Part shown: positions 1-9,239 of the stretch, piece by piece
How positions within the stretch are numbered: the stretch's first letter is position 1
Layout: each line of letters opens with the position of its first letter
Assembly (NCBI GenBank): GCA_963969345.1
Contig: OZ017770.1
Span: forward strand, 3,853,246-3,917,245
Length of the DNA: 64,000 bases
Direction of reading: 5' to 3'
From: Turbatrix aceti
Taxonomy: Eukaryota; Nematoda; Chromadorea; Rhabditida; Panagrolaimidae
The notes under the pieces: generated by a model
What the model was told of the DNA's origin: nothing
The model's database searches: none
Seen by the model: only the letters and a program-made list of their open reading frames with translations
Made by a program: the position numbers and the translations under genes

Positions 1-1138
1 TTATTTTGTTGTGATGAAGATGAAGAATGCACAATCAATTACAATACGCAAAGTTCAGTGAACAAAAATCTACATTTTCTATAGAAATGCAAAAAAAATG
101 TAGCCATTCAATTTATTTTGTAAAAAAAAATTCTTAAAAAACAAGTGTAAGAAATAAAAAATGTTTTGAAACCAATTATTTTTCTTTTGGTTAAATGATC
201 TGGAAGAATGCAACTTTTACAGTGAAATTGGTTCTCGTTTTTGTCTGAATGTACGTAATTGCAATATTTTGAACAGGTATAATGAAATTAATTTGTGACA
301 AGAAAAATGATTACATCGGTTCAAAAACAATGAAATAACCAGTTTATGTCGATATTTTGTGACAAAAGTTTTTTTGCTAATAACAGTGCTAATTGTTTCT
401 TGTGCGCAACAATGCTTGATAACTCCGATTGTGCGCAAAAACGTGATACTCACTTCTTTTCCCTTCACTTCTTTTCCAAGTGAAAAAAAAAGTAAGAAAG
501 AAAAAATAATGCTTTTTCATTTCGTTGAAATAAAAAAACTAAAGTACTTTTTCAATAAGACCTTTGAGATCACCCACTTTTTATAAAACTTGATACACCT
601 TTCCCCGACCCCTGAGATGCTGACCTTGAATCACTTTTTTCTCCTTCTCTTGCAACGGTAGAAACAATTCTTGCCAATTGTAGTGTCCAAGTGTCACAGC
701 AGGCGTGAAGAAAAAAAAAACAAACAAAGGCGACGTTCTTGCATGATGCAATTTTCTGTCGTTGTTGTCTAAAGTACGTACACCTTGTTTCGGCATTTGA
801 ACTTCGAATACCAATGGAAAGCAAAAAGATAAGTAAACGTGTAATAGGCGGCGTCCAACTAGTTTTCCTTTCATTTGAAGGTTAGATCGCACCTAAAATG
901 CAAAAAAACTGTGTGGAATACTCCGCCCCGTTAAAATGCCGTCAAGAAAAAATACCGGTTTAGCTCGCGACATGGTACCCCGGCATGATGGCGCAACAAC
1001 AATGCAAAATATCAGACAGAAAGACACACACGTATATTGCCTTAGAAGATTCCTACGTGGCCTAAGCGATGAGCCAACCCAAAACGAAACACTGACATAC
1101 GCCTTCCTTGTTCCAGTCTAAAAGATTCTTTCACAACG
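1..1138. other. AT-rich flank, no gene seen
   Basis: This is A/T-rich sequence with many A and T homopolymer runs. Short open frames occur on both strands, but none has a signal peptide, a domain or splice signals that would support a gene. The last part is the upstream region of the repeat-precursor gene that starts at 1212. Confidence 0.5.
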
Positions 1139-1146
1139 TATTTAAG
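1139..1146 (+). promoter_or_regulatory. TATA-like box TATTTAAG
   Basis: TATTTAAG lies 66 bp before the ATG at 1212. The same octamer stands before the collagen gene at 17382, and the related TATATAAG precedes other secreted-protein genes here. A transcript start near 1170 is inferred. Confidence 0.6.
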
Positions 1147-1211
1147 GGCCATTTTCATCCAACTTCGTCAGCACTTGGAACACCTCGTTTAAGGGATCAT
1201 CTCTAAGAGCC

Positions 1212-2625
1212 ATGAAGCTGAGCGTTCTTCTTTTTGCGGCACTTTTTATTGGCGCCACTGGTCGATCACGTATGTTTTATTGTTTTATCATTTACCGTAG
1301 TTATCTGATGTTTTACAGTGTTCAAAAGGAACAGCAACTCATACGGTGATGAACCCGTAGCTCCCGTTGTTGCCCCGGCCCCTGAAGCCGCCCCGGCTCC
1401 AGTTGAGCAGCCTTCCGCTGCCATCGAACAGGCCCCCGCTGAGTCACACCCCGTTCAGTCTTCTGGCTACCGCAAGAAGCGTGACAACAGCTACGGTGAC
1501 GAACCCGTCGCTCCCGCTGCTGAACCCGCACCCGCACCTGCTGCCGGTGGATATGGTGGTGCCGCTGCCCCCGTTGAGGCTCCTGCCCCGGTTGAAGAAG
1601 CCCCCGCCCCGGTTGAACAGCCCGCTCCCGCCGCCGCCCCCGCTGCCGTCGAATCTTCCGGATACCGTGCCAAGCGCGACAACAGCTATGGAGACGAACC
1701 TGTAGCTCCCGCTGCTGAACCCGCACCCGCTGCTGGTGGATATGGTGGCGCCGCCGCTCCCGTTGAGGCTCCTGCCCCGGTTGAAGAAGCCCCCGCCCCG
1801 GTTGAACAGCCCGCCCCGGCCGCTGCCCCCGCTCCAGTTGAGTCCTCTGGATACCGTGCCAAGCGCGACAACAGCTACGGTGACGAACCCGTCGCTCCCG
1901 CTGCTGAACCCGCACCCGCACCTGCTGCCGGTGGATATGGTGGTGCCGCTGCCCCCGTTGAGGCTCCTGCACCAGTTGAGGAAGCCCCTGCCCCGGTTGA
2001 ACAGCCTGCCCCTGCTGCAGCCCCCGCTGCCGTTGAATCTTCTGGATACCGTGCCAAGCGCGACAACAGCTACGGTGACGAACCCGTCGCTCCCGCTCCG
2101 GCCCCTGCTGCTGAGCCTGCACCCGCTGCTGGCGGATACGGTGGCGCTGCTGCCCCCGTCGAAGCCCCTGCCCCGGTTGAAGAAGCCCCCGCCCCGGTTG
2201 AACAGCCCGCCCCGGCCGCAGCCCCCGCTGCCGTCGAGTCTTCGGGATACCGTGCCAAACGCGACAACAGCTATGGAGACGAACCCGTAGCTCCCGCTGC
2301 CGAGCCCGCACCCGCTGCCGGTGGATATGGTGGCGCCGCTGCCCCCGTTGAGGCTCCCGCACCAGTTGAGGAAGCTCCCGCTCCGGTTGAACAGCCCGCC
2401 GCCGCCCCCGCTGCCGTTGAATCTTCTGGATACCGTGCCAAGCGTGACAACAGCTACGGTGACGAACCCGTTGCTCCCGCTCCGGCCCCTGCTGCTGAGC
2501 CTGCACCTGCCGCTGGCGGATATGGCGCTGCTGCCGCACCAGCCCCCGTTGAAGAAGCCCCCGCCCCAGTTGAACAGCCTGCCCCGGCTGCTGCTCCCGC
2601 TGCTGTTGAATCGTCTGGATATTAA
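1212..2625 (+). CDS. secreted Ala/Pro-rich seven-unit precursor with furin sites
   Basis: Two exons (1212-1269 and 1319-2625, with a 49 bp intron) encode 454 residues. The protein begins with a hydrophobic signal peptide (MKLSVLLFAALFIGATG). The rest is seven tandem units of about 60 residues. Each unit starts DNSYGDEPVAP (a variant in unit 1), passes through GGYGG and repeated P-A-P-V-E motifs, and ends SSGY. Units 1-6 are followed by RKKR (once) or RAKR (five times), good furin/subtilisin sites; the last unit stops exactly at SSGY. Cleavage at each site would release about seven near-identical secreted peptides. I do not recognise the family. The composition suggests a structural, cuticle or mucus peptide, but that is inference. 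The units are also near-identical in DNA, as if kept alike by unequal exchange. AATAAA signals lie at 2736 and 2776. Confidence 0.85.
1319..2625 (+). repeat. coding tandem repeat, period about 190-200 bp
   Basis: Seven in-frame copies fill exon 2 of the precursor gene. Copies differ mainly by gain or loss of Pro-Ala pairs and by synonymous changes. The high repeat identity creates long spurious open frames on the opposite strand. Confidence 0.9.
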
Positions 2626-3014
2626 AGATCCCATTGTGCCGTATCTCATCAATAACTGCCCCTTTTTTTACATGTTTTCAACTGCCTGGCTTTGGTTCAA
2701 TGCCTTTTTTGCAAAGTATCACACGGTTAATCGCCAATAAACTTGCCTAGATTTAACGTGTTGCTTTGAAAGTTGAATAAAGCTGTTTGACCAGGACTTT
2801 GCATCCTGTAGTAAACAAAAGGATGTCGCTTTGACGGAGATTTTGTTATGCAAACACAAGCACGTACCTGGCCGTAGCTTGGCAAATACCCGGAAATGTG
2901 CTGTTACAAGGTCATTAAAAATAGATGTTGTTTAACGTTGTCCAACTTTTTGAGGATTATCTTGCCCAATCTTAAGTGGGGACGCAATAGCGGAAGTCTT
3001 CACCAAATGCAGAG

Positions 3015-3022
3015 TATATAAG
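3015..3022 (+). promoter_or_regulatory. TATA box TATATAAG
   Basis: TATATAAG lies 59 bp before the ATG at 3082, a normal place for a TATA box with a short 5' UTR. Confidence 0.7.
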
Positions 3023-3081
3023 CGGACCGGGAATGGCTTCATCACCAACACTTCGATTGACCACATCTTCTCTACTTCGAC

Positions 3082-3514
3082 ATGAACTGCAAGGTTTTCT
3101 CCGCTGTCTGCATCTTCGCTCTCATCGCTATCTGCTCCGCCAGATACGACCCCTCCACCGCTGTCGGCCCCTGCGTCGGCAACCGATGCCCTGACGGCTA
3201 CAGCTGCTACAACAACCAATGCGTCCTTCAACGAATGCGCGACTCTGTCAAGATGCCCTCGCAAGACGGCGATATCAACCTCAAGCAGGCGATTGGACCC
3301 TGTGTCAACGGCTACTGCCCAGCCGGTTACCAGTGCATGAACAACCAGTGCTTCAAGGGCAAAGGTATGATCTCTTTGTTGTATGCAATTCAGCACGCAA
3401 TCACCAACTCTCATTGCAGGTCAGAAGCGCGGCGTTCCCATCGGTCCCTGCGTTGGAACGCGCTGCCCCGAAGGCTACACCTGCAACGTCGCCGAACTCA
3501 TGTGCTACGCATAA
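3082..3514 (+). CDS. secreted Cys-rich protein, three four-Cys repeats
   Basis: Exons 3082-3364 and 3420-3514 give 125 residues. An N-terminal signal peptide (MNCKVFSAVCIFALIAICSA) is followed by three copies of a short module of the type GPCVGNRCPDGYSCYNNQC, that is G-P-C-x4-C-P-x-G-Y-x-C-x4-C. The third copy comes after the splice and ends in MCYA. Such four-cysteine repeats are common in small secreted nematode proteins; this resembles the CC/EB type, but I cannot fix the family by eye. A dibasic KR precedes the third module. The gene has a TATA box and an AATAAA at 3630, the pattern of a well expressed secreted product. Confidence 0.8.
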
Positions 3515-3629
3515 AGTCGCAAAAAAGAAAACGACGAGAGAACCCTGACGACCTTCTCTCCATTTCTTTTCTCTCTCTTCGTGCTCATGTTTTTATTATC
3601 ATATACAAAAAATTATACGAAACCTGAAT

Positions 3630-3645
3630 AATAAAGCTTTTTATT
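3630..3645. terminator. bidirectional poly(A) signal between convergent genes
   Basis: AATAAA at 3630-3635 serves the plus gene ending at 3514. TTTATT at 3640-3645 is AATAAA on the minus strand for the gene ending at 3657. The two form the near-palindrome AATAAAGCTTTTTATT, so both convergent genes appear to end within a few tens of bases. Confidence 0.65.
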
Positions 3646-3656
3646 CACTGGTGAAC

Positions 3657-4184
3657 TCAAACATCAAAGGGGTCGGGTGAGTGCTCGTCCACATTGGCGA
3701 ATCGGTATGACAAGAAGCGAGACGGGACAGGGACAGGGACAACGCCTTTGAGATTCATACTCCTGCAAGGACATTGAGCAACGTAAGTGATGCGTTTTGA
3801 TCAACAAAGAACTCACGCCGAATCTGATGACGATGCTCGGTGCTGTTTTTGCACAGGGGTTACGACGGCTTGAGCAATGCCTTCTTCTTCAAACGGATCC
3901 TAAACTAGTAAATATAATTGTGTCTAAAGTACAGCCATAAAAGTGAGAAAAACTTACAATTTTCGTCTCTAAACCGACGACAACAGGAAGCGGTAGCCGA
4001 GTTGCTGTGTCGGTTCCCTCTTCATCAATCACGCCCGGGAGAAGTCTGCTTGCAACTATGATTCAAAATATAAACACGATTGCACAGGATGGTTATTAAT
4101 AATAAAAAAAAACTTACTTGGGTTGCCTGCGCAATAGCCAAAAAAGACAAATAAAAAAGTTGAATAAAAACAGACGTTATTCAT
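3657..4184 (-). CDS. small secreted protein, four short exons
   Basis: Minus-strand exons 4184-4118, 4055-3958, 3899-3817 and 3762-3657 join in frame to give 117 residues. Every junction has a GT-AG intron (57-62 bp, 58 bp and 54 bp, roughly). The N-terminus MNNVCFYSTFLFVFFGYCAG is a signal peptide. The rest is hydrophilic, with one acidic stretch (DPFEEEG), few cysteines and a C-terminus ending DEHSPDPFDV. I do not recognise the family. Each exon is below 110 bp, so simple ORF scanning misses the gene. A minus-strand TATAAA lies at 4261-4256 and a poly(A) signal at 3645-3640. The exon chain is internally consistent, but the function is unknown. Confidence 0.75.
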
Positions 4185-4255
4185 GACGACGCGTTCGAGG
4201 GCTAGCTCAATGATAAACGACAATAGTATAGCTTCCCAGGACAGGATGTTGCCTG

Positions 4256-4261
4256 TTTATA
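4256..4261 (-). promoter_or_regulatory. minus-strand TATAAA
   Basis: TATAAA read on the minus strand lies 72 bp before the ATG at 4184, fitting the promoter of the small secreted protein. Confidence 0.6.
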
Positions 4262-4624
4262 TTCCCCCGAACTCCTGACACAAACCAGTTGTGAGGAAAA
4301 GTAAAAGTTGGCAACAGTGCGTTCATTGTGTAATTCGATTATACAACATCTTATGACCACGGATATGTGGGATTCGCTTCATTTTTCTTCATAACAGAAT
4401 AATCAGTCATGTGTGAACGAACAAAAAACAGATTAATGCTTGGTAAAAATCTCCTGGGCCATCAGGCGCATTGCAGCAGGCAGTGGTCATCATACAGTTT
4501 GCCTTCAGAAAAACGGATATAGAAACAAATACATATGATCGCTTGGTTATCTTATCAAAAGAATGAAACAAAGTGTCAACGTACGAAAACAACTGTTGAA
4601 ATGTTTGGAAACAATGTAAATAGG

Positions 4625-7293
4625 TTACTTGGAGGGATCGTCGTGATGGAGAACTTCGATGTCGTTAAACATCACAGCAGAGCCTCCTCCAGCGGTGGGA
4701 ATGATATTTCCCTTCACAAGATTGGTTCGAAGAGCGCCGTTCTCGTCGGTGGTCTGCTTCGTGATGACGTATTCGTTGCAGCGTCGAAGGTCGTCGATGG
4801 AAGGTCGTGTCGTAGATGTCGTATTGCGAGGGAGCTGAGGCTGCATAATCGTGCCGAGCGGAACCTTGACTGTCGGCTGGTGATCAAGGATGCGCACTGA
4901 TGCAACCGCGCTCTTGGATCGGCGTTCATAGCGGGTATTTACATTCGAAATCGGAGTTCCGTTTTGGTAAGGCTAAAAAAGTGCACAATGAAAAACTCTT
5001 CATAGAATTATTAAGCATTGTCCCCCCCCCCCCCAAAAAATGTGAAAAAAACCCGTCTCAACAGCTATGGAGACGAACCCGTAGCTCCCGCTGCCAAGCC
5101 TCCAAAAAATATGTCACTTACATGTTTGTGGTTAGCACCACGATAATGACGGTCCCTGGGAACATGAGCACTAGCAGTGCCGTCAAACTGCTTTCTGAGC
5201 TCAGCAACGTTGGTCGACGGTTCACACTTTCGGCGAGCGGGTTCGCTAACCGGCTGCTTGACAGCTTCAGCAAGAGGAATTCTACCGTTGTTTTCGGAGC
5301 AGTAAATCGGTTCGTTGAGAAGTTGCTCAACACGACGGTTCTGCCGACGCTGCTTTTCGAGGGCCACGCTCTTCTTGCGAAGCTCTTCCTGAGTCTTTTC
5401 ACGGCGACGACGGTCGGTCTGCTCGACGGACTCGTACGCGCTCAACCGAAGACGAAGGGCCTGGTTTTCACGTGTAACATGATTGTTCTCAGCCAGCAGC
5501 TTGGAGTAATCCGAACGGAGGTCATCCGATTCCCTCAGAAGACTTTCGTACTTGGCTCGATAGAGATCGCGGGCGCAAGCAGTATTCCGGATCATGGCGA
5601 GGAGTGCTTCGTCTAAAAAAAGCAAAAACTGTAAAAAAAAGTGACAAATAAAAACCAACGTTTCTGGTACAACGAATCTTTCATGTGCTTCGTCGTGTTT
5701 CCTCGTTTGACCGAGTAAGCACGCATCCGTTCGACCGACTCAGAATCGTCAGAATGTTGAATCTCCGCCACAGGCGTCGACCCAAAAATGTTCACTTGAA
5801 GAGGCTTCAAGTCGGGGACAGAAGAGAGAAGCTGACGATTCCATTGCTCGACCTGGCGACGAGGAAAGTTGAGCGCGTTCAACTCTTGCAGCGGTATCTG
5901 ATTTTGCTGCACCACTTCAATTGTCGTTTCATTCACGCGTTCCGCGAAATTCATCACAAACTGGAAAAACGCAATATGAAAAAAAAATAATCCCAAATAA
6001 AAACTCACGATGTTCTCGTCAAAGTCTGTGGGCTGAGGATTGACGCAGACAATCATGCGAATTCGCCCGTAGCCCTCGAAGAACTTTTTGAACAGCAGCG
6101 TCAGCTTGCAGTCACGGTACGGCACAGGCTGAGGATTCCTGCTCGACTTAGCGTTCCGTCGGATCCGATCAAAGCAGTTGCGAAGGACGAGCAGGCTCTG
6201 GTTGATCTTGTTGCTCTCGTTCAGCCGCTCGCCTTGATGCTCGGTTCTCTTGGCGCGTTCCGACCCGGCGAGATCTACCAGAACCATGCTGCTGGTGACG
6301 ATCTTGTCGTCGTCCATGACGGGATAGAAGTGAAAGTTGTCGATCGGGGCAGCAACCAGGCGAATGGTGAAAATACTGTGACTGCGAGACGAAGACTTGT
6401 TCAGAAGTGTGGTAGCGGTCATTCGGCGGCGTTGCCCGAGTACGTACTGCTCGAGCGCTTCCTGGGTGCTCTGGACTTCGACCTCGGTAATGTCGTCAAC
6501 GTAGGTAGAACCGTCGTTCGGGTCATGCCGGATGTTCCTGCCACTGCCGTTTCGCTGGTTGGGTCCGTTGGGGTCCAGGAGATCGTAGACGACGTCGTTG
6601 TAGATTTCGACAAAGCTGACAAACACTGTCGAGCAGTAGTTCTCGTTCAAGCAGTGGACCTATAGAAGCGATGCGTTAAAAAGTGCAAAAACATTCTGGA
6701 AAGGCGACTAACCGATTTGGTTTCAACGAGCCGCTGTGTGTTGTCCGTCTTGTAAGAAATTACATTCTGCCGATCTCTCGTGGCGACTTCCGGGGCCTGA
6801 ATGGTGTAGCCGTTGCGCCCGTTGGGCTTAAACACGCACTTGTCCATGATGTTGGGCAGACCGCGAAAGAGGACGTCCAGAGTGCGAGGCATGAGGCCGC
6901 TGTTGTCGCCGTTCACGTTGCCAGCCATCGTAAAGGTCTTGCCGCTGCCGGTTACCCCGTAGGTGAAGAGCAGTGAGTTGTTTCCGCGAAGCATGTCGTC
7001 GACAAAGTCCGCCGCACACCGGTGAAACACATCGCGTTGCGTGTCATCGGAGTCAAAGACGTAGCTGAACGAGTAGATCCGTTTGCTCTGAAAATGCACC
7101 ATGCCGTGTTCACTGGCTGCAAAAAAACACTTACCACAGGTTCGTTGTTTTTGCCGACGTAATCTGGAGGAGGAATCAGTGCAACGAGATTGTTTCGGCC
7201 AGGAATGCGCTCGACGCACGGCTCACCCTGGATCTCATTGCCGGAGATGCGGCAAACAATCTCAAGACCTGACACCGATTTGCGACTCTCCAT
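4625..7293 (-). CDS. zen-4: kinesin-6 motor, ZEN-4/KIF23 (MKLP1) orthologue
   Basis: Six minus-strand exons (7293-7135, 7087-6713, 6659-6009, 5960-5660, 5612-5122, 4972-4625) encode 774 residues, close to the size I recall for C. elegans ZEN-4. The motor domain has the P-loop GVTGSGKT near residue 97, switch I NKSSSRSH near 265 and switch II DLAGSER near 307. A coiled coil follows. The C-terminal exon carries the basic R-R-S-K-S-A segment, TIMQP and a KGNIIPTAGGG stretch like the KIF23 tail. In this family the protein pairs with the CYK-4 RhoGAP as centralspindlin, bundles midzone microtubules and is needed for cytokinesis. The ATG sits one base after a TTTTTCAG acceptor, which suggests spliced-leader addition. 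Intron 5 contains a stray copy of the neighbouring repeat gene. Confidence 0.92.
5059..5100 (+). repeat. 42-bp copy of the precursor-gene repeat inside a zen-4 intron
   Basis: Positions 5059-5100 match 2265-2306 of the repeat precursor with one difference (5096). The plus strand reads AACAGCTATGGAGACGAACC and onward, encoding the N-S-Y-G-D-E-P-V-A-P segment. The flanks are unrelated. It lies in antisense to zen-4, in the intron 4973-5121. Confidence 0.9.
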
Positions 7294-8016
7294 GCTGAAA
7301 AAGTAAAACAAGGCGTGAAAGATGTAAACAAAATGAACAAAACATCGATATTATGAAAACGGCAAAGAAACCGACTCCAAAACACTGCCGATCGCGTTGG
7401 CATAAAAAAGGCGGGTGAAAACAAGCTGAGCACACTTCGAAGCGCACAAACCGCGCGCTTGTTTTCCTGAAGCGAAAAAAACAACGGGGAACGAGCTCGT
7501 GCATGCCTCACTCGCATAACTCTTCTTTCTGTTCTATAAAACTGTCCGTTTTGTCGTTTGCCATGATTTCTTTTCTTATCTTCTCTTTTGTTTCTTTTGA
7601 AGGCTTCTGGGCTTGACTTACGTATATATTAGTCACGGGAGCTGGTAATGCATGTGACTGGATGTCAAAGGAGCTGCCGCATGTGCTATTTGAAGGGAGT
7701 TTAGATTTTGAGAGGTAGTCATGGTCTCATTCCTTACCCAAGAGTTTGCTGAAGTTATTAGCTATTGGATACATGCTTGAATAACTATCATTCTTACTTA
7801 ACTATGGGACCGTATGGAATCCGTTTTATGTGATTTGTATGGTCTGTAAAGTCGAAGGATAGTAAGGACCGTTCATTTTTAGGCCTACTGCATTCCCAAG
7901 TGTTTTCTACCAATTTTGCGTTTTTTTTTTATCGTGATTTAGTTACTTTTGGTTTTAAATGAATATACTGCTTTTGAATGCAAAATTGTTTGTTTCAGGG
8001 TAATTTTTCCTCCGCT
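7294..8016. promoter_or_regulatory. divergent intergenic region zen-4 / methyltransferase
   Basis: About 720 bp separate the divergent starts at 7293 (-) and 8017 (+). No TATA box is clear. Splice acceptors stand directly before both start codons (TTTTTCAG on the minus strand at 7295-7302; TTTCAG near 7993-7998), so the true promoters could lie anywhere in this stretch. Confidence 0.5.
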
Positions 8017-9228
8017 ATGAACAAGATTAACACAACCGGCGTTCAGCAGTTTACTGATGCGATGGACGAGAAGATTTTCATTCTTTTGTCCGATCCAACC
8101 TACAAGTACAAGGTATGCGTTTTTATACCTTGTCTAAATTTATAATATGCTCTCTAAATTTAAGCAACATGTTACGACTCTGCGCTGCATCCTGGAAGGC
8201 CGTGTTATTTCCGATCAACCGGATCCTGGGTTTCTTCCGTTTTTGGAGGACAACGACCTTCTTCCACCCTTTGAATTGATTCCAATTCCGGTTCGCGGTA
8301 CTACGTTCTTTAAAAAACTCGTCGACTCTGTAAGTGTCTTGCCTTCTGCCTTCTTGACTGATTTCTTAATTTTTGTAGGCTTTGAGGAAGTATCCAGGTC
8401 GCTTTTCCGAACTGCTCATGATGGCTGCCAATCAATCCGACGGCTTTGCCAGTTACTACTACAACCCGTTGCAGAGTAAAAGCATTTTTGTCTACAACGT
8501 TTCGAGTCTTGGTGAACACGGGACGACTGGCTTGCGGACGTGGAATGCTGCGTTGGTTCTGGGACAATACTTGGTTACTTTTTGTCCCATCGGTCCGACG
8601 GACACTGTTCTTGAGCTTGGATGCGGAACGGGCTTTGTCAGTATGGTAATTGGAAAGTTCCTGCCCCATGCTTCCGTTGTCGCTACCGATATATCTCAAA
8701 AAGTAGTTGATCTGGCCAACAAGATGTTCGATATTAATCGTCTTCCTACATGCAAAGCTTCGTTGGCGGACTTTACCGGTCTCATTGATAAATCCTACGT
8801 TCCAAGTGTGATCGTTGCTTCTGGTTTGTGGTTTTTATGCAAACGACGCCTTAGTACCTGCTTTTGTTTCAGATATCATCGTGGACCCCAATGATTTCAG
8901 TTCGCTTTCGAACAACCTTCGTGAATATCTCAATCTCGGTACCAGTCGCATTCTTATCGCTCTCGAAGTCCGGAATCGTAATACATTTTGCACGCTGATT
9001 TCGAAACTCACGGAATACGGATTATGCGTTTGTGACTTTACCTGCTACAGCGAGAGATCCTTCGCCCCCGCCCCCGCCCCTACCAGTGGCTGGTACGAGG
9101 ATGTGTTTTTGATCTACCAGCACATGCCCGACGATCTCGTGGTCTATATCTTGTCTGTTGGACTCAAAGATGATCGCGGATACACAAATTCTTCCGATAC
9201 TGTTCTTTCGCATCTCAGCCTTCACTAG
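8017..9228 (+). CDS. protein-lysine methyltransferase, EEF2KMT/FAM86-like
   Basis: Exons 8017-8112, 8165-8329, 8379-8823 and 8873-9228 give 353 residues. The C-terminal half is a class I SAM-dependent methyltransferase. Motif I is VLELGCGTGFV, followed by ATDIS (acidic residue for the SAM ribose) and a VIVASDIIVDP segment at the place of the family's DVVIAADVLY-like motif. The N-terminal part, including YPGRFSELL and EHGTTGLRTW before motif I, matches the layout of the FAM86/EEF2KMT family, which methylates a lysine on elongation factor 2. That substrate is inferred from family resemblance only. An A-P repeat (APAPAPTS) near the C-terminus is unusual. AATAAA is at 9334. Confidence 0.75.
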
Positions 9229-9239
9229 GCTTCTGCTTG

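Noticed and set aside
1319..2625. CRISPR-like regular array
   Set aside because: The unit is 190-200 bp, coding, in frame and has no spacers; the genome is eukaryotic.
1322..2652. Antisense frames of 402-405 codons over the repeat gene
   Set aside because: They mirror the GC-rich tandem repeat in other frames, have repetitive Arg/Gln or Gly/Ser composition and lack signal or splice support.
4900..5616. 238-codon plus-strand frame
   Set aside because: It runs antisense to zen-4 coding exons and through an intron; no domain.
5065..5658. Extension of zen-4 exon 5 through the intron to GGLAAGATGSSP
   Set aside because: The extra residues are the antisense of the pasted repeat fragment; a GTAAGT donor at 5121 and the conserved tail exon show it is intronic.
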